Of a stretch of DNA of 64,000 nt, positions 43,230-51,955 are shown one piece after another; positions within the stretch are counted from its first letter, which is position 1, and each line of letters begins with the position of its first letter. The notes under the pieces are model-generated. The model was not told the DNA's origin. It saw only the letters and a list, made by a program, of their open reading frames with translations, and ran no database searches. This stretch comes from an uncultured Prevotellaceae bacterium (GTDB lineage: Bacteria; Bacteroidota; Bacteroidia; Bacteroidales; Bacteroidaceae). The DNA lies in assembly GCA_902776475.1 (NCBI GenBank), contig CACYQD010000006.1, positions 1 to 64,000 of the forward strand, given 5' to 3'. A program made the translations under genes and the position numbers.

Positions 43230-44297
43230 ATGAAAAAAACTTCTTTGATCCTCGCACTGACGATACTGTTTCTGTCAGGTTGCAAACAAGAAAGAAAAGA
43301 GGTGATTGACCTTCCAAGAACAAATTCCTCACCCGAAGTGATTGCGGCTGTGGATTCTTTTGTCCATGCCACTCAGACGCGCCCCGTGGCGCCAGACTCC
43401 ATCACCCTTCACAGCATTATGATCCTGAAGCACGGAAACGTGGTGTATGAGAAATGGTTCAACGGCCAAAGCGCGGAGACCCCACATCCGATGTTTTCCG
43501 TCAGCAAGACATTCACGGCCACTGCCGTTGGACTTGCCATCAATGAAGGAAAACTTCAGCTCACCGACTCTGTCGTGAAGTTCTTCCCTGACAAACTGCC
43601 TGCGGAACAGAGCGACAATTTGAAAGCCATGACCGTTCGCGACCTGCTCACCATGACATGTGGACATGATGTGGAACCAAGCTCTCAGAACAGGGATTCT
43701 GTCGATTGGGTGGAAAGCTTCTTGTCATGGCCTGTGAAACATAAACCAGGAGAGTATTATCTCTATAATTCCATCGGTACATACATGCTCTCTGCCATCG
43801 TGCAGAAAGTGACCGGCGAAAAACTCATCGACTATCTTGACACCCGCCTTTTCCAACCGTTGCATATCGCACGACCGGAATGGGAAGAGAGTCCACAGGG
43901 AATCAACTGCGGAGGATGGGGATTGTCTTTGAAGACCGAAGACATGGCAAAAATGGGACAGCTGTTCCTGCAGAAGGGAGAGTGGAATGGGAAACAGATC
44001 GTCCCAGCTGACTGGCTCAAGGAAATGCCAAGCTTTCAGGTACCGTCCGCTCCATCAGGGACACGTTTTGAGGATCTTGAGAAAGCTGGTCTCAACAAAG
44101 ACAACAACGAATGGGTGCAGGGCTACGGTTACCAGATGTGGATTTGTCGACACAATGCATTCCGTGCTGATGGCTTCGCTGGACAGTATATCATCGTATT
44201 CCCAGACCTTGACGCCGTGCTGGTACTGACCACATCATCATCTCTTTATCAGCCTTATTTTGATCTCATTTGGGAATACCTGCTCCCGATTCTGTGA
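43230..44297 (+). CDS. Class C beta-lactamase-like serine hydrolase, lipoprotein
   Basis: A 355-residue lipoprotein: signal ending FLSGC (Cys18). The catalytic SxxK is FSVSKTF (Ser90, Lys93), the YxN motif is YLYNSIGTYM and the third motif is in the DGFAGQYI segment. This family (PF00144) contains esterases, D-peptidases and penicillin-binding-like enzymes as well as AmpC, and most Bacteroidota members are not antibiotic-hydrolysing. It lies 39 bases before a TonB-dependent receptor gene in the same direction, so the pair may process and take up a common ligand, such as a peptide or ester. Confidence 0.9.
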   Translation: MKKTSLILALTILFLSGCKQERKEVIDLPRTNSSPEVIAAVDSFVHATQTRPVAPDSITLHSIMILKHGNVVYEKWFNGQSAETPHPMFSVSKTFTATAVGLAINEGKLQLTDSVVKFFPDKLPAEQSDNLKAMTVRDLLTMTCGHDVEPSSQNRDSVDWVESFLSWPVKHKPGEYYLYNSIGTYMLSAIVQKVTGEKLIDYLDTRLFQPLHIARPEWEESPQGINCGGWGLSLKTEDMAKMGQLFLQKGEWNGKQIVPADWLKEMPSFQVPSAPSGTRFEDLEKAGLNKDNNEWVQGYGYQMWICRHNAFRADGFAGQYIIVFPDLDAVLVLTTSSSLYQPYFDLIWEYLLPIL

Positions 44298-44336
44298 AGT
44301 CGTTTATAAACCCTTTTATCATTCCAGAATAAAAAC

Positions 44337-46199
44337 ATGAAGCATATTATCATCCTATCATTCATAGCATTATTTGTTAGTTCCAATATGTACGGAAACG
44401 AAGTGTCGGATTCACTTGACTTGCAGGAAGTCGTAGTGACAGGTACACGCCACGCTACAGACATAAGACACCTTCCGATGACCGTGATGGTGATAGGACG
44501 TGAGACATTGACAGAGCAGTATCAGATGTCGGTTTTGCCGACAATCATGCAGCAGGTGCCAGGATTGATGGTGACCTCACGGTCAATGATGGGTTACGGT
44601 GTCTCAACAGGTGCTGCAGGAGGCATCAACCTGCGCGGCATCTCTGGCGGTGCCGGCCAACTGCTCGTGCTGATTGATGGCCATCCTCAATATCAGGGCA
44701 TATACGGGCACCCTATTTCTGACAGCTATCAGACGTTGATGGCCGAGCGGGTGGAAGTGTTACGTGGGCCAGCTTCCGTGCTCTATGGTTCTAATGCTAT
44801 GGGCGGAGTCTTGAACATCGTCACACGCTCCAACCATCAGGATGGAATAAAAACCCATGTCAATCTCGGTGCCGGAAGTTATGGCACCGTACAGGCAGAA
44901 GCTTCCAACCAAGTTCGAAGCGGTAAGTTCTCTTCCACAGTCTCGGCACAATACAGCCGTTCCGACAACCATCGCCCACGAATGGGTTTTGAACAATATG
45001 GCGGCTATCTGAAATTATGCTATGACTTCAACGAGCACTGGAATGCCAGCATCGATGGAGACATCACACACTTCAACGCCTCCTATCCCGGGTCCATCTC
45101 AAGCCCTCTTTTTGATGCCGACCAGTGGATTACACGAGGTGTTGCCTCCGCCACGCTTGAGAACCATTATCAGCAAACAAGCGGAGCCCTCAGTGTCTTT
45201 TCTAATTTTGGTCGCCACAAAATTGATGATGGCACAGCCGATCCGACGGCTCCCACCCAACGATATTTCCGATCCAAGGATGCACTCACAGGCATATCCT
45301 GGTATCAAAGCGCTCAACTCTTCATGGGTAATCGTCTGACCGTCGGTCTTGACTATCAGCACATCTACGGCAATGCCTACTACACATCGAAACAGACCGG
45401 AGAAGTGCTTGACACCCCCAACAAGCAGAGTGCCAAGTCCTACCGGAATGAAATCGCAGGCTATGTGGATTTCCGTCAGGACTTGGCCGGATGGCTGACT
45501 GTCGATGCAGGACTCCGTATTGACCATCATTCCATCGTGGGAACGGAATGGATACCTCAGGCTGGTATCGTGGTGCGCCCTGTTCAGACGGGAGAGGTGA
45601 AAGCGATGGTGAGCAAGGGCTTCCGCAACCCGACGATGCGTGAGATGTATCTCTACCCTCCCTCAAATGAGGAGTTGGAGCCGGAACGTCTGTGGAACTA
45701 TGAGTTGTCCTGGCGACAAAGACTTGGCGCATTCAAATATGGATTGAACCTCTATTATATAAAAGGAGACAATATGATTCAAACCGTGCAGCGCAAGAAT
45801 GTGAACACGGGCGAGATAGAAAACTATGGAGCAGAATTTGATGCCGCATGGAGCATCAACAGACAATGGTCACTCACCACAAATCACTCTTGGTTGCATA
45901 TGGAGCATGAGGTCATCGCTGCCCCGCAGTACAAGGGGTTCCTTGGCGTGAACTATCAGCGCAATCGTTGGAATGCCGTGACCGGACTGCAATACATCAA
46001 CGGTCTCTACACTGCCGTTGGCGAAAATGAACAAAAGGAAAACTTCTTCCTTGTGAATGCCACTGTCAGTTATGCTCTGACAAAGGGACTCTCCCTTTGG
46101 GTACGTGGGGAGAACCTATTGGCTCAGAAATACGAGATCAATCTCGGATACCCCATGCCGCGGGCCACTTTCATGGGAGGAGTGAATTTCAGCTTCTGA
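44337..46199 (+). CDS. TonB-dependent outer membrane receptor
   Basis: A 620-residue receptor. Signal peptide (residues 1-20), then the TonB box area (DLQEVVVTGTRHATD), a plug domain about 30-150 with LLVLIDGHPQYQGIYG and RGPASVLYGSNAMGGVLNIVTR, read in parts, and a 22-strand barrel ending in phenylalanine (MGGVNFSF). There is no STN or carboxypeptidase-like extension and no SusD partner, which argues against polysaccharide uptake and fits a siderophore, cobalamin, metal-chelate or small-molecule receptor. It follows the serine hydrolase lipoprotein by 39 bases and converges on umuD with 10 bases between the ends. Confidence 0.93.
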   Translation: MKHIIILSFIALFVSSNMYGNEVSDSLDLQEVVVTGTRHATDIRHLPMTVMVIGRETLTEQYQMSVLPTIMQQVPGLMVTSRSMMGYGVSTGAAGGINLRGISGGAGQLLVLIDGHPQYQGIYGHPISDSYQTLMAERVEVLRGPASVLYGSNAMGGVLNIVTRSNHQDGIKTHVNLGAGSYGTVQAEASNQVRSGKFSSTVSAQYSRSDNHRPRMGFEQYGGYLKLCYDFNEHWNASIDGDITHFNASYPGSISSPLFDADQWITRGVASATLENHYQQTSGALSVFSNFGRHKIDDGTADPTAPTQRYFRSKDALTGISWYQSAQLFMGNRLTVGLDYQHIYGNAYYTSKQTGEVLDTPNKQSAKSYRNEIAGYVDFRQDLAGWLTVDAGLRIDHHSIVGTEWIPQAGIVVRPVQTGEVKAMVSKGFRNPTMREMYLYPPSNEELEPERLWNYELSWRQRLGAFKYGLNLYYIKGDNMIQTVQRKNVNTGEIENYGAEFDAAWSINRQWSLTTNHSWLHMEHEVIAAPQYKGFLGVNYQRNRWNAVTGLQYINGLYTAVGENEQKENFFLVNATVSYALTKGLSLWVRGENLLAQKYEINLGYPMPRATFMGGVNFSF

Positions 46200-46209
46200 T
46201 TTCACAGCA

Positions 46210-46650
46210 TCAATATCTGTGCCAGTTGCGGATGGTCCATATCACCACTCCCCACACATCAAAATCATCATTGGCACTAATCCTGATGGGACTGAAATGG
46301 GGATTGGCCGGACGAAGTTCAATATATCCGTCAGCATGATGCGTGAGATCCAGGAACTTGATCGTGAACTCCTCATTGACATACGCGACCACCACATCAC
46401 CATCATGAGGCTCGACAGAACGGTCGATGACGGCAATGTCACCATCGCAAATGCCAGCCTCTATCATGGAGTCTCCCTCCACACGTCCATAGAAAGTGGA
46501 TTCAGGGTTGCGGATCAGGTCGCGATTGAAATCCAACCTGTCGTGCAGATAATCATCGGCAGGTGATGGGAACCCGGCCTTGATGCCTGGGGCGAACTGC
46601 AGCGTCAGTTTTTTCTCGAAGTCGCCTTGTATGATTTTTATGTTTGCCAT
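46210..46650 (-). CDS. umuD: UmuD-type S24 peptidase, polymerase V subunit
   Basis: A 146-residue LexA-fold protein. The catalytic Ser61 is in VEGDSMIEAG and Lys98 in FTIKFLDL. The predicted self-cleavage site A25-G26 lies in the conserved KAGFPSPADDY, as in UmuD of E. coli. RecA-stimulated cleavage activates the UmuD'2C translesion polymerase. The umuC homologue is not adjacent: it lies at 54879-56174 on the same strand, with the trp operon and a transporter gene between. umuD has its own promoter (TAACTTTG on 46677-46670), divergent from the trp promoter. Confidence 0.93.
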   Translation of the reverse strand: MANIKIIQGDFEKKLTLQFAPGIKAGFPSPADDYLHDRLDFNRDLIRNPESTFYGRVEGDSMIEAGICDGDIAVIDRSVEPHDGDVVVAYVNEEFTIKFLDLTHHADGYIELRPANPHFSPIRISANDDFDVWGVVIWTIRNWHRY

Positions 46651-46669
46651 ATAGTGTACTATTCGGAGA

Positions 46670-46677
46670 CAAAGTTA
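46670..46677 (-). promoter_or_regulatory. -7 box for umuD
   Basis: The minus strand reads TAACTTTG followed by T, 20 bases before the ATG at 46650. I see no recognisable LexA box by eye. Confidence 0.5.
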
Positions 46678-46737
46678 CGGATAATTATCGTATAATCTTC
46701 CAAAATCAACAAAAATATAAAAAAATCAACAAAAAAT

Positions 46738-46768
46738 TTTGCAGTTTGATAGAGAATGCGTACTTTTG
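46738..46768 (+). promoter_or_regulatory. trp operon promoter
   Basis: TTTG at 46738-46741 and TACTTTTG at 46761-46768 followed by C, spacing 19 bases, as in Bacteroidota primary promoters. It lies 34 bases before the ATG of the leader peptide. Confidence 0.65.
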
Positions 46769-46802
46769 CCCACGAAATGATATTTAAACAATTGGAAGAA
46801 AA

Positions 46803-46859
46803 ATGAAACAATCTGCAAATTTCTGGTGGTGGCGCAACTCAAGATTCCCAAGATCGTGA
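46803..46859 (+). CDS. trpL: trp operon leader peptide with three consecutive Trp codons
   Basis: An 18-codon reading frame between the trp promoter and the terminator: MKQSANFWWWRNSRFPRS followed by TGA. The three tryptophan codons (TGG at 46824-46832) are adjacent. In a peptide of this length that is the hallmark of ribosome-mediated attenuation. When Trp-tRNA is scarce the ribosome stalls on the Trp codons and the terminator should not form. The mutually exclusive antiterminator pairing could not be established by eye; the CGCAA at 46833-46837 can pair with TTGCG in the terminator loop region (46916-46920). Confidence 0.88.
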   Translation: MKQSANFWWWRNSRFPRS

Positions 46860-46901
46860 GAAGATAGCCATGTACCTGTAGATATGCAGAAAAGATATTC
46901 A

Positions 46902-46937
46902 GAGGCCTGTCGTTCTTGCGACAGGCCTCAATTTTTA
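46902..46937 (+). terminator. trp attenuator (rho-independent terminator)
   Basis: A perfect 11-bp stem, GAGGCCTGTCG (46902-46912) and CGACAGGCCTC (46919-46929), with a six-base loop TTCTTG, followed by AATTTTT. It lies 42 bases after the leader-peptide stop and 33 bases before the trpB ATG, the position expected for an attenuator. Confidence 0.92.
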
Positions 46938-46969
46938 AGTGAGACATTATTGACCATCATCTATTGAAT

Positions 46970-48175
46970 ATGCAAAAGTATCAAGTTGACAAAAACGGTT
47001 TTTATGGAGAGTTTGGAGGTGCTTATGTGCCAGAGATTCTTTACAAATGCGTGCATGAGTTGCAGGAGGCCTATTTGCCGATCATTGAATCACAAGGATT
47101 CAAGACGGCTTACCACGCCTTGCTGAAAGACTATGTAGGACGTCCGTCCCCACTCTATTATGCCAAACGGATGAGCGAGCGATATGGTTGCCAGCTCTAT
47201 CTCAAGCGTGAAGACCTCAACCACACTGGTGCGCACAAGATCAACAACACCATCGGTCAGATCCTTTTAGCAAAGGAAATGGGCAAAACCCGCATCATCG
47301 CTGAGACAGGAGCAGGACAGCATGGTGTGGCCACGGCAACGGTATGTGCGCTGATGGGCATGAAATGCGAGGTCTTCATGGGTGCGACAGATGTGGAGCG
47401 CCAGCACACCAACGTGGAGCGCATGAAGATGCTCGGTGCAGAAGTGCACCCCGTCAGGACGGGCAACATGACCCTCAGTGATGCCTGTTCGGAAGCGATC
47501 CGTGACTGGTGCTGTCATCCTGCCGACACATTTTATATTGTTGGGTCCACCATGGGACCTCACCCCTACCCCGATCTTGTGGCCAGAATGCAAAGTGTCA
47601 TCTCAGAAGAGATCAAATGGCAATTGGATGAGAAAATCGGCCGAGACTACCCTGATTATCTCATTGCCTGTATAGGAGGAGGCAGCAATGCTGCCGGCAC
47701 CATCTATCATTACATGGATGATGAGCGGGTGAATATCGTCCTGGCAGAGGCCGGCGGACATGGTTGGGACACAGACCACACTGCCGCCACCATCCACAGG
47801 GGGACAACCGGAATCCTGCATGGTGCTAAAATGCTGGTCATGCAGGATGATGACGGACAGATAGAAGAGGCGTTCACCATCAGCGCCGGTCTTGACTATC
47901 CAGGAGTTGGTCCGATGCACTGCAACATGGCACGGCAGGGACGCACCAAGGTGTTGAGCATCAACGACGACGAGGCCATCTACGCAGGATATGAGCTGAC
48001 ACGCATGGAGGGCATCATCCCCGCCATAGAGAGCGCCCACGCTATCGCTGCGCTGTCCAAACTGTCATTCAAGTCTGATGACGTGGTCGTGCTCACGGTC
48101 AGTGGAAGAGGCGACAAGGATGTGGAAACTTATCTGAACAACAAATTAATGGCAAAAGAATATGGAGATTTTTAG
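46970..48175 (+). CDS. trpB: Tryptophan synthase beta chain
   Basis: A 401-residue PLP enzyme that condenses indole with serine to tryptophan in a complex with TrpA. The PLP lysine is Lys90 in NHTGAHKINN. The GGGSNA phosphate-binding motif is present (CIGGGSNAAG). The start at ATG 46970 is preferred over an in-frame TTG six bases earlier. It is first in the trp operon behind the attenuator. trpE starts inside its last codons (14-base overlap). Confidence 0.97.
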   Translation: MQKYQVDKNGFYGEFGGAYVPEILYKCVHELQEAYLPIIESQGFKTAYHALLKDYVGRPSPLYYAKRMSERYGCQLYLKREDLNHTGAHKINNTIGQILLAKEMGKTRIIAETGAGQHGVATATVCALMGMKCEVFMGATDVERQHTNVERMKMLGAEVHPVRTGNMTLSDACSEAIRDWCCHPADTFYIVGSTMGPHPYPDLVARMQSVISEEIKWQLDEKIGRDYPDYLIACIGGGSNAAGTIYHYMDDERVNIVLAEAGGHGWDTDHTAATIHRGTTGILHGAKMLVMQDDDGQIEEAFTISAGLDYPGVGPMHCNMARQGRTKVLSINDDEAIYAGYELTRMEGIIPAIESAHAIAALSKLSFKSDDVVVLTVSGRGDKDVETYLNNKLMAKEYGDF

Positions 48176-49577
48176 ATTCACCACCACGAGGCGTACCATT
48201 CTGGCTGACCTCCACACTCCCGTCGGAGTATATATGCGGCTGAGGGACCTCTATCCGCAGAGTGCGCTGATGGAAAGTTCCGACTATCACGATGCCAACA
48301 ACGCCCGCTCATTCATCGGGATTCATCCCATCGCCAGCGTGGCCATCGGACATGGAAATGCCACCATCAGCTTTCCCGATGGCAGTACGGTGACAAGAGA
48401 AGTCAACAAGGCATACCCTTCCGACCGCGCCATCCACGAATTGATCGACCACATCGAGGTAAATGGAGAAGATGCCGCATCCTGTGGCCTCTTCGGATAC
48501 ACGTCCTTCAATGCTGTGCGCTATTTTGAGGATATCCCTGTCAAAGACGAGACGCAAGAGAAAAACGATGCCCCCGACCTTCTTTATATTTTTTATAAGG
48601 TGGTCATCATCTTTGACCATCACAACAACACGCTGAAAATCGTGACGTTGAATGCGCCCTCCACCCCACTCCATCAAGTCGATCATGAGATTGATGATGT
48701 GTTGCGTGCCATGAACAAAGCCAATGTGCAAGCCTATGATTTCCATCCTGTGGGCGATGTGACGAGCACACTTACAGATGATGAGCACAAAGCCAATATA
48801 CGCCGCGGTATCCAGCATTGCAAGCGCGGCGACGTATTTCAGATCGTGCTTAGCCGTAGGTTTATCCAGAAATATGAAGGTGATGATTTCAAATTGTATC
48901 GTGCACTCCGTAGCATCAACCCCTCGCCTTATCTCTTCTATTTTGATTTCGGTGGTTTCCGCATATTCGGATCCTCTCCGGAGACCCATTGCCGCATCAA
49001 TGGCCGCAAGGCCTACATCGATCCCATCGCCGGCACCACCAAGCGCACCGGTGACGAACAATCCGACCGCGAAGGAGCGGAATATCTGCGCAATGACCCC
49101 AAGGAAAATGCAGAACATGTGATGCTGGTCGATCTTGCACGTAATGACCTGAGCCGCAACTGTCATGGAGTGAAGGTGGATTTCTACAAGGACTTGCAAT
49201 ACTATAGCCATGTGATACATCTGGTATCGAGGGTCTCAGGAGAACTTGACGAAAATGCCGACCCTATACGGGCATTCATCGACACATTTCCTGCCGGTAC
49301 GCTGAGCGGAGCACCTAAAGTGCGTGCCATGCAACTGATCTCTGACTATGAGCCACACAACCGCGGGGCATACGGAGGATGCATCGGCATCATCGGCCTT
49401 GACGGCAGCATGAACCAAGCCATCACCATCCGCACTTTTGTCTCACGAAACGGAGAATTATGGTTCCAGGCCGGCGGAGGCATCGTGGCCAAGAGCGATG
49501 AAGAGTATGAACTCCAGGAAGTGAACAACAAACTTGGCGCTTTGCGCCATGCCATCCTGATGGCAGAAGAATTGTAA
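48162..49577 (+). CDS. trpE: Anthranilate synthase component I
   Basis: A 471-residue chorismate-utilising enzyme that makes anthranilate with TrpG. Landmarks include the LLESSDYHDANNARS-like region (ALMESSDYHDANNARS; tryptophan feedback site, LLES motif as LMES), the HCKRGDVFQIVLSRRF core, DPIAGTTKRTGDE and the late FPAGTLSGAPKVRAM. The start overlaps the end of trpB by 14 bases. It is followed by trpG after 23 bases. Confidence 0.96.
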   Translation: MEIFRFTTTRRTILADLHTPVGVYMRLRDLYPQSALMESSDYHDANNARSFIGIHPIASVAIGHGNATISFPDGSTVTREVNKAYPSDRAIHELIDHIEVNGEDAASCGLFGYTSFNAVRYFEDIPVKDETQEKNDAPDLLYIFYKVVIIFDHHNNTLKIVTLNAPSTPLHQVDHEIDDVLRAMNKANVQAYDFHPVGDVTSTLTDDEHKANIRRGIQHCKRGDVFQIVLSRRFIQKYEGDDFKLYRALRSINPSPYLFYFDFGGFRIFGSSPETHCRINGRKAYIDPIAGTTKRTGDEQSDREGAEYLRNDPKENAEHVMLVDLARNDLSRNCHGVKVDFYKDLQYYSHVIHLVSRVSGELDENADPIRAFIDTFPAGTLSGAPKVRAMQLISDYEPHNRGAYGGCIGIIGLDGSMNQAITIRTFVSRNGELWFQAGGGIVAKSDEEYELQEVNNKLGALRHAILMAEEL

Positions 49578-49600
49578 CCATCAACGAAACAAACCCGAAT

Positions 49601-50164
49601 ATGAGAATAGTGATCATCGATAATTACGACTCATTCACGTACAACTTGAGTCATTTGGTGAAAGAAACTGGAAACGAAGTAGTTGTACTACGCAATGACC
49701 AGTTTGAACTCGACGACCTTGCTGTCTATGATAAGATCATTTTGAGTCCAGGTCCTGGCATACCCTCAGAGGCAGGCCTGTTGTGTCCCGTCATCAAGAG
49801 ATATGCCGGGCACAAGCCCATCCTGGGCGTATGCCTCGGACATCAAGCCATCGGAGAGGTGTTCGGCGGACAGTTGGAGAATCTTGCTGAGGTCTTTCAT
49901 GGAGTGGCTTCTCCTTGTCACATCATCAGCGACGACCCCATCTTCCATTCGATAGAGAAAGACATCACCGTAGGCCGCTACCACTCCTGGGTTGTGTCAA
50001 AGACGGGATTACCCTCATGTCTTGAAGTTACTGCCGTGAGTGACGAAGGACAAATCATGGCCATCCGCCACCGCGACTACGACATCCATGGCATTCAGTT
50101 CCACCCAGAGAGTGTATTGACCCCCAACGGAAAAACAATCATCAAAAATTTTATAGCCTTATGA
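49601..50164 (+). CDS. trpG: Anthranilate synthase component II (glutamine amidotransferase)
   Basis: A 187-residue class I glutamine amidotransferase that supplies ammonia to TrpE. The nucleophile is Cys78 in LGVCLGHQAIG, and the catalytic His-Glu pair is in IQFHPES. It is not fused to TrpD. Its TGA stop overlaps the trpD ATG (ATGA at 50161-50164), so the two are translationally coupled. Confidence 0.97.
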   Translation: MRIVIIDNYDSFTYNLSHLVKETGNEVVVLRNDQFELDDLAVYDKIILSPGPGIPSEAGLLCPVIKRYAGHKPILGVCLGHQAIGEVFGGQLENLAEVFHGVASPCHIISDDPIFHSIEKDITVGRYHSWVVSKTGLPSCLEVTAVSDEGQIMAIRHRDYDIHGIQFHPESVLTPNGKTIIKNFIAL

Positions 50165-51159
50165 AAGAGATTTTGCAAAAACTGCTCAACCACGAGTTCT
50201 TGACCCGTGAGGAAATGAAACGGATTCTGATCGGAATCACGATGAGTGAATTCCCCAACGAACAGATTACCGCCCTGTTGACAGCCCTCCAGATGCGCGG
50301 AGTGACCGTCGAAGAACTTCTTGGTTTCCGTGACGGAATTCTGGAAACTGGAGTGCCGGCCATCCTCAGCGCTGACCGTTACATCGATGTCGTGGGTACA
50401 GGAGGTGACCGCAAGAACACATTCAACATCTCCACAACAGCCTGTTTCGTCATTGCCGGAGCCGGTTACAAAGTAGCCAAGCATGGAAATTATGCCGCCA
50501 CAAGTGTGAGCGGTGCTTCCAATGTGATCCAGCATCATGGTATCCGCTTCACCGATGACATCGACCGTCTCAACCGCAGCCTCGACGAGGCAGGCATCGT
50601 TTATCTCCATGCCCAACTCTTTGCCAAGGCCATGAAATTTGTTGGTCCAATCCGGAAGGCCCTTGAGTTTCCCACTGTATTCAATCTGCTGGGACCGTTG
50701 GTCAATCCCAGCCAACCCAAATGTCAGTTGCTTGGAGTGGCCAATCTCGACCAGATGCGTCTCTACCATCAAGTCTATCAGAAAATCGGTATCGACTATG
50801 GCATCGTCAACTCCATCGATGGGTATGACGAGATTTCACTGACAGGTGATTTCAAAGTGACCACCAACGACTACGAGCGTGTCTTCAAGCCTCAAGACCT
50901 GGGATTCGACATCGCCAAACCCGAGGAACTCGTCGGAGGAGCTACAGAGGAAGAGGCTGCACAGATCTTTGATTCCGTATTGGAGAACAGAGCCTTGCCG
51001 GCTCAGAAGAACATCGTGCTCGCCAATGCCGCCTTTGGCATCCAGGTGATGGAGAAAGGCGAGAAGAGCATCGAGGAGTGTATCGAGATCGCCAGAGAGA
51101 GTATCGACAGCGGCAGTGCGCTGAAAACTTTCCGGAAATTCGTGGAACTCAACTCATAG
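50161..51159 (+). CDS. trpD: Anthranilate phosphoribosyltransferase
   Basis: A 332-residue type III phosphoribosyltransferase that transfers the phosphoribosyl group of PRPP to anthranilate. The PRPP-binding glycine loop VVGTGGDRKNTFNIST, followed by KHGNYAATSVSGASNV, matches the family. The start is the ATG overlapping the trpG stop. It ends four bases before trpC. Confidence 0.97.
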   Translation: MKEILQKLLNHEFLTREEMKRILIGITMSEFPNEQITALLTALQMRGVTVEELLGFRDGILETGVPAILSADRYIDVVGTGGDRKNTFNISTTACFVIAGAGYKVAKHGNYAATSVSGASNVIQHHGIRFTDDIDRLNRSLDEAGIVYLHAQLFAKAMKFVGPIRKALEFPTVFNLLGPLVNPSQPKCQLLGVANLDQMRLYHQVYQKIGIDYGIVNSIDGYDEISLTGDFKVTTNDYERVFKPQDLGFDIAKPEELVGGATEEEAAQIFDSVLENRALPAQKNIVLANAAFGIQVMEKGEKSIEECIEIARESIDSGSALKTFRKFVELNS

Positions 51160-51163
51160 CACT

Positions 51164-51922
51164 ATGGACATCCTGCATGACATCATCGCACGCAAGAAAT
51201 GTGAGATGGAACTCCTGAAGCAGAAAAAGCCATCCCTAAAAGAGGCTTTGCTGATGTCTGAGACCGGCATCATAGCTGAATTCAAGCGCAAGTCTCCTTC
51301 TAAAGGATGGATCAAGGAAGAAGGCCGTCCAGATGTCATACCCCTCAGTTATCAGCAAAACGGCGCGGCGGCTCTGAGCATTCTCACCGACGAACATGGT
51401 TTCGGAGGCCAGGACGACTTCATCCGCCAGGCCAGGAGGAGCGGAGTCACCATCCCCATCCTCTACAAGAATTTTGTGGTAGATGAGGCCCAACTCTATC
51501 AGGCTCTGCTCTGTGGGGCATCTGCTGTGCTGTTAATCGCCGCCTGTCTCACGAAAAAACAATGCAAACAACTGTTGGACAAGGCTCATGACCTCGGACT
51601 GGAAGTGTTATTGGAGATGCACAGCGAGGAAGAACTGGAGTATGCCGAACTGCAACCTGATCTCTGCGGAATCAACAACCGCCATCTCGGTTCCTTTATC
51701 ACCGACGTGAGCACCTCCCTTCGACTGGCTCAGTTCCTCCCCGAGGATGCCGTGAAAGTCAGCGAGAGCGGCATTTCTGACCCCAGTACGGTCAAATTGC
51801 TCCGCGAGGCTGGATTCAGGGGATTCCTCATTGGAGAACATTTCATGCGACAAGAAGACCCTGGACGCGCATTGGCGGCTTTCAACCAAGCTCTGAGACC
51901 TGAAGACAGGCTTTCTGAATGA
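51164..51922 (+). CDS. trpC: Indole-3-glycerol phosphate synthase
   Basis: A 252-residue (beta/alpha)8 enzyme converting CdRP to indole-3-glycerol phosphate. The catalytic residues are Glu39 and Lys41 in AEFKRKSPSKG, with Lys in PILYKNFVVD and Glu in KVSESGISD. It is not fused to TrpF, and the next gene downstream is trpA, so no phosphoribosylanthranilate isomerase is encoded in this operon. The chain ends with EDRLSE. Confidence 0.96.
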   Translation: MDILHDIIARKKCEMELLKQKKPSLKEALLMSETGIIAEFKRKSPSKGWIKEEGRPDVIPLSYQQNGAAALSILTDEHGFGGQDDFIRQARRSGVTIPILYKNFVVDEAQLYQALLCGASAVLLIAACLTKKQCKQLLDKAHDLGLEVLLEMHSEEELEYAELQPDLCGINNRHLGSFITDVSTSLRLAQFLPEDAVKVSESGISDPSTVKLLREAGFRGFLIGEHFMRQEDPGRALAAFNQALRPEDRLSE

Positions 51923-51955
51923 AAATACAACAAAGTACTCAAAGCAAAAACACCC

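Noticed and set aside
48309-49220. A 303-codon open frame antisense to trpE
   Set aside because: Shadow of a well-supported trpE; the composition is not protein-like and no family is matched.
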